NCBI GenBank assembly: GCA_033064195.1
Contig: JARBJD010000354.1
Coordinates: forward strand, 1 to 64,000
Length of the DNA stretch: 64,000 nt
Reading direction: 5' to 3'
DNA from: Blattamonas nauphoetae
Lineage: Eukaryota; Preaxostyla; Oxymonadida
Part shown: positions 37,473 to 47,200 of the stretch, piece by piece
How the letters are laid out: each line of letters opens with the position of its first letter
Position numbering within the stretch: position 1 is the first letter of the stretch
Made by a program: the position numbers and the translations under genes
Notes under the pieces: model-generated
Told to the model about the DNA's origin: nothing
What the model saw: only the letters and a program-made list of their open reading frames with translations
The model's database searches: none

Positions 37473-37765
37473 AACCAAGTTCGTTTCTACCTCCCGATGA
37501 GGTCGTAACAAATCACGGATCACTGTTGACAACTTTTCACGACACTGTAAAATTACCTGGACGGAAACAGACACTCATCACGGATTTTGCAGTTCGTCGC
37601 GATCGTAATTCTCGCGATTCTCAATCAAGTATCCTGAGGGGACGACCAACTCCACGTCGACGTCGAAGCCACTCCCGATCTGAAAGTGAGGGAGCGAGTC
37701 CCGAACCTCGGAGAAGGATCAATCGGCGTGAGATGGTGCGTGATGATGATGAACAAGAATCCTGA
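37469..37765 (+). CDS. Basic RS-like tail ORF of the pogo element
   Basis: An ATG overlaps the transposase stop codon (ATGA, 37469-37472). The 98-codon product has a short folded-looking start followed by Arg/Ser-rich sequence (RPTPRRRRSHSRSESE). It may be a frameshifted C-terminal extension of the transposase or a separate small protein. No family was recognised. Confidence 0.4.
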   Translation: MKPSSFLPPDEVVTNHGSLLTTFHDTVKLPGRKQTLITDFAVRRDRNSRDSQSSILRGRPTPRRRRSHSRSESEGASPEPRRRINRREMVRDDDEQES

Positions 37766-37965
37766 ATCTATCGCAGGCAAGTATCAATTTTGCACGTAAT
37801 ATATTTGATTCACTTCATTTTCAAGTATTCTCCAGTTATGACCTATTTTGAATCCAACATATTTCGTAAAACGGGAGAAAGAAGCCAAAAAATAAATGAT
37901 GTGTCTAGATCAACACCGAAACAGTATCGGGTTTTATCAAAGTATCGGGTTTTGTCCAGACTATA

Positions 37966-39660
37966 CAGGACCAACGATCCTGCCACCACAGACGAGCATC
38001 AAATGATGGACACCATCCGTAACTCATCCCACATGGAGAGGTTAGCTCGGGCCGGTCCATCACAAAGCGGGATCATCGGCCTTCGTCAGTTCTTCCACGT
38101 TGAAGACCAGGACTCGAAGCGGTTGTTTCCATTCGACATGAATGTGATGACAGAGCGTTTGATGTCACTCCTCTTTGAAAATGTGTGTCGCTCGATCAGC
38201 ATGCACTCATCAACAGGAGACGCCCCATCTGTCCCTCTGCCGCACATGCGCGCCCTCAATTTCCTCCTCTCGTACAACGCCAACATCCGCCTCTTCATCC
38301 ATCGTGCTCGAATGCTCCAGCCGCCGCCCTTCTCGTTCGTGACTCCGCCTTACATCTCACACTCGCTCACGTATCTTCTCGGGCTGGACGACACCTTCAT
38401 TCCTCGCATGGAATATCAGCTTCCATTCTTCACAACGCACACCTCGCATTTCAAAGATCTGTTCAATGCGAGTGTAAACTTCCTATCGGATGTGATTGGA
38501 ACAGATGGAGACGAGATCATCCACACACGATTTGTGACACTGACAACTTCATCAGTACGACAGACAATGAGAGTTCTGGACAAGCTCATTGCAACTAGGA
38601 AGAACACAGACAAGAGTGAAGACGAGAAAGGGGTTGGTTTTGAAGAGTCCTTCCTCCAAAACAAACAAGAATGGATCGCGTTCCTCAACCATCCTCATCC
38701 TGTCTCGCAGCCTCTCCCAGACAACCTTGACGACTATCTCCTTCCAATCGAGCGATTCATCATCTTCAGACAATTCATCCCACACGAAGCCCTGAACTGC
38801 CTCATCCAGATGAGCGAGACGTCACTAACATTCGCGAACCTTCCATCTCATCCTCTTGAAACGATTATCAGCCGAGCAATCCAAACAACACATCCATCAT
38901 CTCCACTCGTTCTTGTGACCCCTCCCTCTCTTGTCGACCTCTCACACCAACTCAAATACGTGACTAAAACCACCGACATCACTCCTCTCTCGGGTGTCCC
39001 TCCAGTTGTCATGGCTTCCATTCCTATTTCTTCAGAAGTTGGACAACATACACTCATCGACTTCATTGCCCCTCTCAACATTCACTTCTCTTTCTCCCTG
39101 TTTGGCCCTATCCCCAACGCTGACCTCAGCCTCAGATTTTTCCAAGAGATGATCAAAACTGGAGCTGCCCGACCACGAAATAGGAATACAGCAGTTTCAC
39201 AAGCATTCATGTCGCTTCTTCACCCCCCTTTGCCTTCCACAGACTCAAACAAACATTGGCGATCTACTCGCGTCGAGTCTATTCTTTCAAAGTTTCTGTT
39301 CTCGATTCTGCGTTCCTCCTTCTTCAGTCGCCACTTCATCTTGACAGAGGAGCAGTTCTCCGTACCTCACTCCATGTCCCGTCCCAGCACGATCGCGCAA
39401 TCATCATTCATCACTCCCTCAGCACACACCTCAACCCTCTCCTTCCTGTTCCGACGATGTCTCCTGAAATCAGATTCACTCGGCGAGAGTTCCAGCAGAA
39501 GAGGATCGCTCAGATTGAGTTCTCTCGAAATGCAGTTCGGAGACACGTGTCGTTTCTCTATTCAAAATCTCAACTCATCAGCAATCTGAAAGCAGATTCC
39601 GATCTGGATGATATTCTCCTCTCGCAGCAGCGCTTCCCCATCTTTCCCGACCGTGACAAC
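37966..39660 (+). CDS. Dynein heavy chain, coding block 3 (AAA6 region)
   Basis: The block continues the codon split by the pogo element (Thr-Tyr-Arg-Thr). It contains the AAA5-AAA6 connector and AAA6: IERFIIFRQFIPHEALN, SSPLVLVTPPSLVDL and the following helices match the order in other dyneins. The frame changes once between about 39370 and 39480; the next frame runs open to element B. A GT-AG segment such as 39371-39417 (GTCCCG to CCTCAG) would restore it, but its sites are weak and a small indel is equally possible. The block ends at the 8-bp target site GTGACAAC. Confidence 0.75.
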
Positions 39661-42600
39661 GGGTATGTATAGAGACAGATCTGATTTAGTATACGCACAG
39701 ATCTAAATTTGGTATACGCACAGATCTGTCGGATACACACAGATCTGTCACTATTGTCACTATTTTGGTCTATAATGTGTCTTTTATGAATGAAAAAGAC
39801 GTAGAATAGATGTAAAAGGATAAAAAGTAGAGTTTCAATGAAAAAACGAGAGTGATAGACTCGACAGACCCATCAACTGTTTTAAAGGGTCGATCGTGGC
39901 CACTTTCGAAAGATTGGCTTCCCCTCAATATCCTCAGAAAGAACTCAGAGAAAACGGTTCATGTCTCCAGCAAGACAATATTCACAGCTCCCAGCAACTG
40001 GGTCATGAGTTCGTTGTTGTCTTCATTCCAACTCCGAAGGACGGTGTGAACCCAGTCAGCCTCGTCTCCCTCACACTCGCCATCCCACCTCTTTCTGATT
40101 TGGAACTGTGTCTTCACAGTCTCGTCCTGCCCCACCCACCACGCGTTGAAGATGCCGCTGTTCTTCACCAGCTACGTCTTGAAGGCACGCGGGATCTCCG
40201 GAATGGAGGTGACGTGGAGATGGGTGAAAGCGCGGTCGATGACTGTCTTGTGGTCTTTGAGGAGGAAGGTCAGAGCTCCCATGGCTTCGAAGGTCAGCAC
40301 CGACGGTGTCGAGATGGTCAGCTTCGACGACAGGTCGTGCAGTGGCTTCGTTGCGCTCTCTGGGAAGACTTGCTCCTTCGGCATTCCGAACGAGATGGAC
40401 ATGGGCAGGAGGGGCGCGTAGTCAGTAACGGGGAGAGTGGAGGGCAAGTCGCGTGAGGTCATCGCAGATAGGAGGGATGAGGAGGAGCAGCGAGTGGGTT
40501 AAGATCTGCACGGAAACTAGGAGCATCCGCTGTCTCCGCTGAGTGAGTGGCGGCATCGTCTGCGGTGGCGAAGGAAGCAGCACATTAGACTCCCACTTCT
40601 CGTTCTCCAGTGGGGGTGTTGGCGCAGACGTGGGTGGTCCTGGCGACGATGGCTCTGACAACGGAGGAGGCGGTTCGGAATCGGAGTTGTCGCTTTCGAA
40701 GCTTGTGTCTGGATGTTGGACAAACGTGAGTCTCATGTCGCCCGATATCTTTTCTGGGAAGTTTTCATCCAGAGGACGTGGGGTTCGTCCTGCGGTGAAT
40801 TGTTGCGGAGTGGCAGGAGTTGGCTGGCAGACGATGCTCATTCGGAGTGACGGGCGCGGATTGAACAGTCGCAGCTGCGGGCTTGCTGTTTGACTGGTCC
40901 GAGCAGGCGGTAACAAGAGTGAAGGATTCTGACGCTGATTGAGTCTTGTGGCTGTTCGTCGGGCTCTTGAAGACGTTCGGAAGATCAAACTTGGACTTGA
41001 ATTCCTTCCTCAGCGGGCCTGCCGATTTGTATCCCTTCGAGGACGAGTGTCGGCTGCTTGGTGAGGTTCTCGTAGGAGAGCATGATGATGGAGAGGAAGT
41101 GGAAGAGCGTCGACGTGAAGCTGGTGAGGAATTGCTGCGAGAAGGGCGTCTTGAGGATGTCCGAATTTGTCTGGCGCTGCGTCAGAACGTCCAAATACCC
41201 GACGAGCAGTGGAGAGAACACGATGCAGTACAAGCGGTGCAGAATGATGACACCGTCCTCGTCCACAAACTGTTCGATGAGCGAGTGCTCGTTCGGTCCG
41301 AGTGGGTGCAGCAGCGAGACGGAGAGGACTGCGTGGAGGTAGTGCAGCAGAGGCGACAGGAGGAACGGGAGGAAGAGGGAGTCGCCGAACAGCTCCTGCG
41401 AGCTCGGAGTGGGCGAGGTCAGAGAGGCCGACTGCGAGAGAGGGCTCTCTGCGCCGGACGAGTTGAGCATGATCTCGGAGTGGGCGAGGAGGAGTTTGGG
41501 CTCTTTCTTTCCAAAAGACTTGGTGTGGCAGACTCGGAGTTTGTTTCTCCTTTCTCTTTCGTCAATTGCTTCTCTTTCAAAAATTTCTCGTCGAGTTGCT
41601 GCTCTTGTCTTTCTCTTTCCTCTTTTTTGCCTGTTTTCCTCTCTTTCACCGAGGTCGTTCATGGTTTCTTCAATCACGCGTTCAACGAGATCTTCTTGGC
41701 CCTTCCGAAGCTCTGTAATATTGTCTGTCTCCGCCTACTCCTCGGAGAGTCTTTCGCTGTCCAATTCTTGTCGTTTCCTGTCTTCATCATCCTCGATTTC
41801 TTGGATCTCTTTCTCTGGTTCATCAAACATACGATTTGATTCATCTTCGCTGGTTTGTTGGAGGGAATCGGTTTTGTTGTTCATTTGCTGTTCTTCGTCC
41901 CGCATGCGATAGCGAGTTTCCTTGACTCGCTGATTGAAAGTGATCATTCTTGTTCGAGTGAATTGTGAAGGGCTTTGATGAGTAGCCACATTTCTTCGTT
42001 CATCTGACATTCACTCGTCCATCGTTTGTTTTCATAATCACGAAGTATGTTGATTCCAGTTCAAATTGCGTAGAAATGCGTCTTGACTTGATCATGTTGT
42101 TTTTGAGAGACTTTCTTTTCTTCTTTAGTCTCGTGCACGAAAACATCGTTCAATGACGTCAGTTTAATTCCATCTTCAATTGCAGCTGGCATTTTCTCGC
42201 TTATTCACATCAGTTCAGTTTTGATGAGGCCGGTTTCTTTGTCTTCTTCTCCTGCACTCACAGCAACAACGAAAACGGACAAAGCCAGCATAGATCAATG
42301 AGTAGCAGATTGAGCATCAGTGTGGAATTGTTGTTTGAAATCTTTTTTCAAGTTCCTGCCAGATTCGTTCGGGATCCTTCTTTGGGAAGATATGGATCAG
42401 ATGCGCCAGTGAGTCTTCGAACACCAAACCCAGAGAAGCCCCCTTGTTTTCATTGGGGTTGAGCTGGTTGATTTAGGGGTTGTTTCTCTTTCCGTCCGAT
42501 TTTTGCTCCCATTATGTCCGATGCTCCTTCTGCTAACAGTCTTCATTACTCATTCCGCCCAGTCAAGTTTCTTGTCCATCCACCCATCATTAATGTCGTC

Positions 42601-43165
42601 TCCAAACGTGATTCCTCAAACGGCCTCCGTATTCCCACAGATCCTGTGTTCGCGAGCGAGAAGTTCGAGATCTGATTACTAATTGATTCTTGTCGCAACA
42701 ATTGACGTGGAACGACTTTGCAGGCATCGAAATTGTTTAAAACATTCATTACAGTCATATATGATTTGTAGAATCAGATCTGGGGCGTCATGAAACAATT
42801 GAGGATCAAACTTGGAAGAGAAGTGATTGTCGACTTATTGAGAACCGGAGTTCGAAGCCTGGAGGAGTTTGATGCATTAGAGAAGGATAGATTATTGTGA
42901 GCAGTCACCAGAGTCGAGAGAGATGATAACGAGAGACCATAATTTCGTTTTACAAGGCTGGTCCGAGGCATTGTTGTATTTTTCACTTTTCCACCGCAAT
43001 TTCTCAATAATACAATAAATCTTCCCCTTTTTCACGAAAAACTGTGATTCTAAACACCTTATCAGTGCTCAATGAATCAGATCTGTGTGTATCCGACAGA
43101 TCTGTGCGTATACCAAATTTAGATCTGTGTGTATACAAAATCAGATCTGTCTCTATACCTACCCC
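39661..43165. mobile_element. Element B: second intron-forming TIR transposon
   Basis: A 3,505-bp insertion flanked by GTGACAAC (39653-39660 and 43166-43173). Inverted repeats of about 105 bp are closely related to those of element A: GGGTATGTATAGAGACAG at the left, GGGGTAGGTATAGAGACAG at the right (complement), with the same four AGATCT motifs, but the interior is unrelated. The donor GG/GTATGT is at 39663. An in-frame acceptor (CTGCGAAG, intron end 43202) lies 29 nt past the duplication; splicing there keeps the frame and swaps ten host residues for one Gly. It carries a long minus-strand coding region. Confidence 0.88.
39959..42010 (-). pseudogene. Element B gene, unidentified, with TAGs and frame changes
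   Basis: Coding-like sequence from the ATG at 42010 to the TGA at 39959. It opens with an acidic coiled coil, then a basic KRGKRKTRAATRRE stretch, then a leucine-rich helical part (about 41460-41010), a disordered Pro/Ser region, and a folded-looking end (SGIFNAWWVGQDETVKTQF). The main frame has TAG at 41735-41737 and 40172-40174, with coding character on both sides of each. Between 41010 and 40460 the coding frame shifts at least twice. I recognise no domain. It may be the element's own protein or a captured host gene in decay. Confidence 0.45.
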
Positions 43166-43173
43166 GTGACAAC

Positions 43174-44737
43174 CCTTCTCCAAAGCTAATTCTTCTGCGA
43201 AGAGAGCCGAGTGTGGGGAGAGACGCGCGACGGTTGTCTTCATCTCATGTCGTCGGCGCACTCCGCCAGTTCCCTCGAAATTGGGAGCAGGTGGAGCTCT
43301 GCTCCGAGTTGGCGGAGGTTCTAAGTTGGATCCCACCCTGCTACGAGTTCCAGCCGTCCATCCCCGTCTGGGGGCGCTTCTGCTTCAACCTTGCTGTGAT
43401 CTTCTCGCTCTTCTCACTCCGTCTCAAAATCAGGCGCTTGTTTCTGCTGGCTCTGACAGAGATGGAAGAGTCATCGTCAGACACCCTCCAGAACGGAATC
43501 TCGTTGGGAGATGAAAACGAGATGTTATCGCAAGCAACATTCATGCGCATTCTTCACAATTCTCACTCATTAATCGAGACAAATTTCAGAAATCATCAGA
43601 AGACCATCCAGTCGTTCTCGCTGAGGAGTGGAGTGCTTTCGGAACGGAAAAATGAGAGCCTACACGGTTCGCTCTTCGCATCACTGTTCATGGAGCTGAA
43701 GACAGCCATCCAACACGAGTTCATCCCTCACATCCCGCCGTCCTCGCCGGACATCGAAGCACTGCTGCGTCTTTTGAATGCATACTTCGGAAAGAACGTG
43801 TTCGACTCGTCGTTCGACTACCTCCACCCAGACAGTGTTCTCTTCTCGTCGTCTCCAGCTCAGTTCTTCCTTCCTAAAACACACAGTGGAGTCTGGTTTG
43901 TTCGACGAGAGATCATCGCTCTCGTACAGCGAGGAATTCCACTGCGAGCTGGGACCGAGCTGATGGGGTTGGATCAGATGTTCATGGACGCGTCGGCAAT
44001 GACAGTGATGAACAGAACATATTCGCTCGTCCAGAGCCTCCTCGTCCACTCCAAAACTCAGCACACCAGAGAGAACCTGCTGCCAACCATCGACCCCACA
44101 AAACCAGACTCAAAAGGGGAATCTTCGGTGGTTGAGGTTGTTCAGACACTTCCGGCGACATCACACTTCTTTGACTATATCACTGATCTGGCTGAGCGAA
44201 TGAGAGGAAAGGAGGTGTACCACTCATTCATTCTGCAGGAGACAGTGATGATGGAAGTTGTGAATACGCAGTTCCAAACAAGCATTCTGTCGCAAGACAA
44301 GGTCAACAAGCAGAAGATGTTCCGAAACGGTGTGAGGAGACTATCAAACAAAGAAGACTCGACATCTCTCTGTGATGTGTCGATGATGAACAGCCTCCCA
44401 CTCCCTCCGCACGTCCACTTCTCCCTCTCAGACATCGCTGCGTGGATCAGGGACAGACACCAGTTGTTAGATGCCATTCTGCACACACCAAACTTCACTG
44501 CGGTGTACAACCTGTCCTTGTTCCACTATCCGGACTCGTTTCTGTCGAGTGCTCGGTTCACGTTTTACAACGAAGTTCTAAACGACTGGCGAAGGGGGAT
44601 ACATGATGGCGGTGGAATGGATGAGTGCCTCCTCCTTCTCACGCGACGCTTCAACGATACGCAGGCCACAAAGCCGTGTGGAGATCATTTGGGGTTGGAG
44701 TCGATCTGCGTCCCATCCGTCTTCGCCCCTCCCTTCC
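43174..44737 (+). CDS. Dynein heavy chain, coding block 4 (C-terminal region)
   Basis: The block runs from the end of the element B duplication to the element C junction, open throughout. If element B is spliced at 43202 it starts at 43203; if element C uses its own donor, the block ends at 44739. Its end matches the C-terminal cap of dyneins: DIAAWIRDRHQLLDAIL, then LSLFHYPDSFLSSARFTFYN, corresponding to the conserved W...L..FFFPQGFL...AR pattern. The earlier part is helical with poor conservation. Confidence 0.75.
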
Positions 44738-46264
44738 GGGTAAGTCTAGGCTCAGATCTAGAAAAGTCTAGACGCAGATCTGCAGATCGGTCTAGGCGCA
44801 GATCTGCAGGTCTACACGCAGATCCGACATTAACTCCTTATTTTCCACTATACACCTCATTTTATTCTTCCAACACCTCAATATCGACATCATTTCCTGT
44901 TTTTTGGTTTAAGATCACCATTAGGTGTTTTTAACATTCAACGTTCAACGAGACCGACCGATCCTGGGTTGATCAAGCAGGAACCAGTCATTTGAAGCAA
45001 TCTGATAAATCTAGTTGGTGATTGGTGACGCGTGAGAAGAATGGAAACAAGACAACAACGTGAAGGTGTTTAGTCTCATCCATTGTTTCCAGTTTATGAT
45101 GAGAAAAACGGAAGACAGGAGGGAGGTGGCAGAGTGGAAAGATGTACCATGTGATGGGACTAGAAGGAGGCAGGGAGGGATTGGATGAGTCTGGGAGGAA
45201 TTAGAGAGAAAGAGGGCAGACTCGCCAATTGGACTATAGTTGTGAGCTACAATTGAGTAATATTTTTTTCTGGTTTCTTTCTAACTTTTCCCTTCTACTC
45301 TCTTCTCCTCTTTCTTCTCTTCTTCCTGCATTGGTTCTTCTTTTTCAGAATCAGGTCGGCATGCCCCAATGTGTTGATGAATGTCCGCAGACTCCTCCTC
45401 ACTGTGTGGATATTCTGAATCCCAAGAAACGCCACATCAGCAAAACTGGACGAAACGAAGAATGAAAAAATGATCGAAGGCTTACAGTAACTGACTAAGA
45501 GAATGAACAATGCGAAAATAGGAAGAATCAACTCTATTTACTGTTCAAAGAACATACGTTGAAACTCTCTTCATATCTTCGGATACGGCCTTCCTAACAG
45601 TGTTCCCAACTTGGCGATTGTTGGACGAGCGTTCACAATCAATAGCGAATATCACACTCTTTGGTCCTGAGATACTGTCAAGGAGGGACTAAATACCAAA
45701 CTGAAGATCCTTGAAGGAAGAGAATAGTGAGAATGAAGAGTTGGTCAACGTGAGAAATGAGAGAGAGAAGATATCGATGAGAAATCAATAAAAAGTGAAG
45801 AAAACTCGAAAAAGCAAACATATATGTTGCTACAATCAATTGACATGGAATAAGAGGCGAATCAATGAACAAATCGTCGTAGACGGAGTGCAGAACAAGA
45901 AACGGACAATCCAGCTGTGGGAACGGTAATTCTAAAAATGAACATGTAACATGAATGAGAGAACAAACACTCGCTGGAGAACATTCAGTCAGGTGTAGTT
46001 ACTCGTTATGTCGATGATTAGACCTGATCAACCCAGGATCGGTCAGTCTCGTTGAACGTTGAATGTTAAAAACACCTAATCGGTGATCTTAAACCAAAAA
46101 ACAGGAAATGATGTCGATATTGAGGTGTTGGAAGAATAAAATGAGGTGTATAGTGGAAAATAAGGAGTTAATGTCGGATCTGCGTGTAGACCTGCAGATC
46201 TGCGCCTAGACCGATCTGCAGATCTGCGTCTAGACTTTTTCGGATCTGAGTCTAGACCTACCCC
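44738..46264. mobile_element. Element C: intron-forming TIR element with 238-bp ends
   Basis: A 1,527-bp insertion flanked by TCCCTTCC (44730-44737 and 46265-46272). The inverted repeats are long, about 238 bp (44738-44975 and 46026-46264), and nearly perfect. They start GGGTAAGTCTAGGCTCAG and GGGGTAGGTCTAGACTCAG and hold a cluster of AGATCT(G) motifs like elements A and B but with different spacers. The donor CGG/GTAAGT (44740) and an in-frame acceptor CGCACAAG (intron end 46295) would splice in frame, replacing eight host residues with one Arg. The unique interior (44976-46025) shows no convincing gene, so the element looks non-autonomous. Confidence 0.9.
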
Positions 46265-46272
46265 TCCCTTCC

Positions 46273-46841
46273 CCCTTCCGGTCACTTCGCACAAGTTCCA
46301 CCCGCACCTCTTCCCATTCCCCCGTTCAGCCATCGCTCTCACCTTCATCCCACTTGACCCAACACTCGACATGAGCACGGTTCTTGCGAGTTTTTCTCAA
46401 TGCCGTCTCTCTCGAGGAACATTCATGAGCGGTGTGGGAATGCACGGATTTGGGTTTGACTTCGAGAAGAATCGATTTGTTCAGATGACAGCGAATGGTA
46501 TGCTACCAAGATCTTGCACGCAGTATCCGCTGTTGTGGATGTCGTTGTGCTTCCCATCACCGACTTATCAGCCAGAAAGACAATATTCCCCACTTGCCTC
46601 ACTCTCCCCCTTCGCCAACCCCCTTCTGCCCAATCAGGTACTGGACACCGCCGCCACTCTCTCCACGCAGACTTCTCGTGCAGATCCTTATCCCATCCCA
46701 CTCTTCAGCTCGGGTGCGTTGGGGAGTGTGCTGTGCAACGTGATTGTCCTTCACGAGGACTTCATCAGATGGCATAACTCGGGGTGTTCGTTGTTTGTGG
46801 ATTACTCGAGTGACTTGACTGAGATATCAGCAGGTCGTTAG
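46273..46841 (+). CDS. Dynein heavy chain, coding block 5 (C-terminus)
   Basis: The last block, open from the element C junction (46296 if spliced) to the TAG at 46839-46841. RGTFMSGVGMHGFGFDFEKN and PLLWMSLCFPS correspond to the dynein C-terminal GVYVxGLxLEGAxW and PVI positions, and the last 30 residues (NVIVLHEDFIRWHNSGCSLF) correspond to the final TNF...LPS...W..RGVAL strand. Together with the other blocks this gives one dynein-like protein of about 6,900 residues, long for the family. Confidence 0.8.
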
Positions 46842-47200
46842 TTTTCTGTTTAGTTTAGCCATTCTTCTCCCTCTCTATTCCAGTAAGGCCGACTCGTGTT
46901 AGCCCTTTGTTCAGGAGCGTACTTCTTTTTCAGCTCTATTCCTTGCATAAATACTTTTCTTTCAATGAATCTCAACACTCCACTTTCCGTTTTTACTCCA
47001 TCCCCACTCTTTAAGAACTCTCTCCTGCTCTTGTCCACTGCAGGGTGAAGTTCGAACACTTAGCGCCGAGTTTCTCGGTTCATTACGCATGTATTGAGTT
47101 TGAAATATCATTTTATGGACTTAAGACTGTTGATTAAAAGGAAAGATTAGAAAAAGGGTTGAAGTTTGAGCAATATGCTCGGCGTCAGATATAAAATACT
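46842..47200. other. Convergent intergenic region
   Basis: About 360 bp between the dynein stop and the TmcB-like stop, which face each other. No gene, repeat or element end was seen. Confidence 0.7.

Larger units (their letters stand above)
35922..37963 (+). mobile_element. Pogo-like (Tc1/mariner superfamily) DNA transposon
   Basis: A 2,042-bp element flanked by a TA duplication (35920-35921 and 37964-37965). Inverted ends of about 42 bp start TAGTCAGGACAAAACCCGAT at the left and TAGTCTGGACAAAACCCGAT at the right (complement), each with a second inner ACCCGATAC. It encodes a DDE transposase. Precise removal restores the dynein reading frame. Unlike elements A-C, its end has no canonical donor: the nearest GT gives AGTCAGG, and the acceptor ATACAG is in the wrong phase. 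Confidence 0.9.

Noticed and set aside
40422-41912. Plus-strand ORFs opposite the element B gene
   Set aside because: They are antisense shadows; codon pattern and charged helices favour the minus strand.
30551-43165. Elements A and B as conventional hAT transposons
   Set aside because: The 8-bp duplication fits, but the GGGTATGT termini do not match the hAT end pattern and no hAT transposase is present, so I left the superfamily open.
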